A stretch of DNA of 64,000 nucleotides, taken from contig NZ_JACVEL010000006.1 of the NCBI RefSeq assembly GCF_014518315.1, positions 88,165 to 152,164 of the forward strand. Reading direction: 5' to 3'. Shown here piece by piece: positions 61,922-64,000 of this stretch (position 1 is the first letter of the stretch; each line of letters opens with the position of its first letter). The stretch comes from Taishania pollutisoli. GTDB taxonomy: Bacteria > Bacteroidota > Bacteroidia > Flavobacteriales_D > Crocinitomicaceae. Under the pieces are notes generated by a model. That model searched no databases. It saw only the letters and a program-made list of their open reading frames with translations, and was not told the DNA's origin. A program made the translations under genes and the position numbers.

Positions 61922-64000
61922 TTACCGCAACAAATTGATATGTCCTACAAATGATTTTCGCTCATCACTGAGTAGGGTTTTAACTTCGATCTTCCACGTA
62001 TACGTTCCTTCCTGACATTTCGTTCCTCCGTACGTTCCGTCCCAACCAACCGAAGCATCATGCGACTCAAAGATCATTTCTCCCCAACGGTTGAAAATAT
62101 ACAGGATATAATCATACTTATCGTAACCGGCAGTAAATACAGGCTGGAAGGTTTGGTTATAAATATCTCCATCCGGTGTAAACGTATTCGGAATGTAAAA
62201 GATCAATTCATCCAGCAATTCAATGGTAATAACTGCTGTATCTCGGCACCCTTCATTCGTTGACGCTACAAGTGTAATGGTATAATTCCCTCCCTGTTCA
62301 TTCGGAAATGCATGTGTCGGATTGGCGCTTGTTGAAGCTGGTGAACCATCTCCGAAATTCCACAGGTAACTATCTGCATACAGCGATTCGTTAACCAGTT
62401 CCGTTGTTTCATCAACAGTAGAAACTTGCCCCGGATTTGCATAAAAACTTGCCACCGGATTATGGTATACCGCGATATAATTTTGTTCCGAGTGACTGTC
62501 CACACACCCCTGGTTCGTTTCAACCGTCAACAGCACACCGTAATACACAGTGGCATCGGTTTCATTATCCAGACAAAATGTGGCAGTCGGTGAATTGGAA
62601 GTATATACTGTTCCGTCACTTAACGTCCATGTATACCCTGTAATGGAAGATGGATTATTCACTACAGAAGTTGATGTCAACACGGCACAAATCGGAGAAC
62701 ATCCTGATAAGTTAACCCCGGTAAAATCCGCCTGTGGTTTCGGATGAACGGTTACAGGAAGTGTTGCTGAGTTAACACACCCATTTGCTGATGTGACTTG
62801 TAATTGTACATTGAAAATACCATCCTGCTGATATGCATAAGACGGATTCTGTAACGTAGAAATGCCACCTGCCGGATCACCAAAATTCCAGGTCCATTGA
62901 ACATTTGAGTTGGGAGTATGATCGTTTGAGATAGTAGACAAATCCTGGAAATCAGTTAAAAACTCAAGGCATACATCTGTCGGGGAAAAGTTCACTTGCG
63001 GCAACGGCCAAACAGTTGCTGTGGTACTGAATGTATCTTTACATCCGTGGTTAGTTGTCACAATCAACTGACCCGTGTATACGTTTTCTTCATTATAGGT
63101 ATGAATCGGATTTTGAACCGTTGATGAACCTCCGTCACCAAACAACCATTGCCATTGTACAATCGCGTCGTTATCTAATAGCGCAACTGTTGACTGGTCA
63201 TTAAACAACGTTTGATTCCCTTCACAAACGGAAGCCGCCGACCAGTTCGCTACAGGCAGCGGATATACCATAATTGATTGTGTTATCGTATCCCGGCATC
63301 CCTGATCGGTCACAACAATATGTGTTACGTTGAATATTCCGTCAGTCGGGTATACATGTGAACCGTTGGCTCCTGTGTAATCAATTGTGTTGTCACTTTG
63401 AACATCCCAGAGCATTTGTGCAATAGTACCGGAACTGACTGTTGACGTAGCCGTAAATGTTACTGCTTCGTTGTCGCAATTATTAACAAAAGAAAAATCT
63501 GCGACAGGAAGAGGTGAAACAATAACGGACTGTGTCACCGTATCGCGGCACCCTTGATTTGTAACTACAATGTGCATTATATTGAATGTTCCGTCAGTCG
63601 GGTACAGATGTGAACCATTAGCTGCCGTATAATCAATCGTGCCGTCACTCTGAACATCCCACAAGGTCTGATCAATCGTTCCCGAACTAACTGTTGCTTC
63701 AGAAGTAAATGTTATCGCTCCGTTATCACAGCTATTGACAAACGAGAAGTCAGCAACAGGTAACGGATAAACGGTAATCGCCTGTGTAATCGTATCACGG
63801 CATCCCTGATCGGTCACTGCAATATGCGTCACATTGAACATGCCGTCATTTGGATACACGTGCGAACCGTTGGCTGTCGTATAATCAACCGTGCCGTCGC
63901 TCTGAACATCCCACAAGGTCTGGTTAACGGTACCGGAACTGACTGTTGACGTACCTGTAAATGTCACCGCTTCGTTATCACAGTTGTTGACAAATGTAAA
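61922..64000 (-). CDS. PKD-repeat surface protein, T9SS type B sorting domain (5' end outside window)
   Basis: 692 residues visible; the frame is open to base 64000, so the N-terminus is missing. Three near-identical 84-residue PKD-like repeats come first, each with LWDVQSD, NGSHVYPTDG, DQGCRDTIT and YPLPVADFSFVN. About four further PKD domains follow, with WQWLFGDGGSSTVQNPIHTY, WTWNFGDPAGGISTLQNPSY and YLWNFGDGSPASTSANPTHA, then a C-terminal CHU_C/T9SS type B domain (FYIPNTFTPDGDIYNQTFQP to SFVGHINLLR). The C-terminus is close to that of the 26822 gene. A large outer-surface adhesin is likely; total length cannot be known from this window. Confidence 0.93.
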   Translation of the reverse strand, partial: FTFVNNCDNEAVTFTGTSTVSSGTVNQTLWDVQSDGTVDYTTANGSHVYPNDGMFNVTHIAVTDQGCRDTITQAITVYPLPVADFSFVNSCDNGAITFTSEATVSSGTIDQTLWDVQSDGTIDYTAANGSHLYPTDGTFNIMHIVVTNQGCRDTVTQSVIVSPLPVADFSFVNNCDNEAVTFTATSTVSSGTIAQMLWDVQSDNTIDYTGANGSHVYPTDGIFNVTHIVVTDQGCRDTITQSIMVYPLPVANWSAASVCEGNQTLFNDQSTVALLDNDAIVQWQWLFGDGGSSTVQNPIHTYNEENVYTGQLIVTTNHGCKDTFSTTATVWPLPQVNFSPTDVCLEFLTDFQDLSTISNDHTPNSNVQWTWNFGDPAGGISTLQNPSYAYQQDGIFNVQLQVTSANGCVNSATLPVTVHPKPQADFTGVNLSGCSPICAVLTSTSVVNNPSSITGYTWTLSDGTVYTSNSPTATFCLDNETDATVYYGVLLTVETNQGCVDSHSEQNYIAVYHNPVASFYANPGQVSTVDETTELVNESLYADSYLWNFGDGSPASTSANPTHAFPNEQGGNYTITLVASTNEGCRDTAVITIELLDELIFYIPNTFTPDGDIYNQTFQPVFTAGYDKYDYILYIFNRWGEMIFESHDASVGWDGTYGGTKCQEGTYTWKIEVKTLLSDERKSFVGHINLLR
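63258..64000. repeat. Tandem 252-bp repeats within the PKD-repeat adhesin
   Basis: Nearly three copies of a 252-bp unit (84 residues). For example gaacatccca occurs with this spacing near 63399, 63651 and 63903. The array continues beyond the right edge. Confidence 0.85.

Noticed and set aside
1..64000. tRNA, rRNA or other structural RNA genes
   Set aside because: I found no cloverleaf with a T-loop-like GGTTCGAATCC motif or rRNA segments in the gaps; a dedicated search such as tRNAscan or Infernal would settle this.

Overview
The window looks like ordinary chromosome from a member of the Bacteroidota, most likely Flavobacteriales and perhaps close to Fluviicola/Crocinitomicaceae. That placement is inference from gene content. 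The signs are type IX secretion (T9SS) C-terminal sorting domains on several large secreted proteins, SprB-type repeats, a ResB-CcsA fusion for cytochrome c maturation, a LytTR/propeller two-component pair, and Bacteroidota-type promoters (TTG, 19-20 bp, TAnnTTTG) ahead of many genes. Shine-Dalgarno sequences are mostly weak. I see no rRNA, tRNA, CRISPR array, insertion sequence, phage or plasmid module, and no gap over about 300 bp without a gene.

Layout. 1-3.8 kb: a LytTR response regulator (cut by the window edge), its propeller histidine kinase, and a small lipoprotein. 4-12.4 kb: an unknown 515-residue protein, peroxiredoxin Bcp, RecA with a terminator, a YraN-type nuclease-like protein, an LD-carboxypeptidase and a very large NtrY-like kinase. 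12.6-17.2 kb (minus): the rimP-nusA-infB operon from one clear promoter. 17.3-21.2 kb (plus): a heptosyltransferase-like GT9, a PyrR-like phosphoribosyltransferase, MurQ, a TonB-C protein and riboflavin synthase. 21.2-30.8 kb (minus): an M14 deacylase with RimK, the ResB-CcsA fusion, and a 1333-residue SprB-repeat T9SS protein.

31-35.6 kb (plus): a T9SS LVIVD-repeat protein, then a tight GT2, HAD phosphatase and MORN-repeat cluster. 35.7-37.1 kb (minus): a two-gene unit of a small T9SS protein and a collagen-like secreted protein. 37.3-47.6 kb (plus): PabB-TilS, another SprB-repeat T9SS protein, TerC with three small genes, thioredoxin, TrmB and an ABC-F ATPase. 47.8-52.5 kb (minus): an SBF-like transporter, FtsK and an AI-2E-type permease. 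52.7-53.6 kb (plus): a YtxH/holin-X-like/85-residue envelope cluster. 53.6-64 kb (minus): kynureninase, two tandem M43 metalloproteases exported by T9SS, a short-chain dehydrogenase, a cystathionine gamma-synthase-like enzyme and the C-terminal part of a PKD-repeat adhesin with 252-bp tandem repeats.

Functionally the window mixes housekeeping (translation, recombination, chromosome segregation, cofactor synthesis) with a strong outer-surface theme: at least six T9SS cargo proteins, glycosyltransferases and envelope proteins. I found no coherent new defence or biosynthetic system. The most interesting items are the collagen-like/T9SS pair, a short membrane-anchored protein whose C-terminus resembles a T9SS sorting domain, the internal signal-peptide-like and His-rich insert in ResB-CcsA, an 18-bp element shared upstream of the two M43 proteases, promoter boxes almost touching start codons, and a small family of palindromic intergenic repeats.
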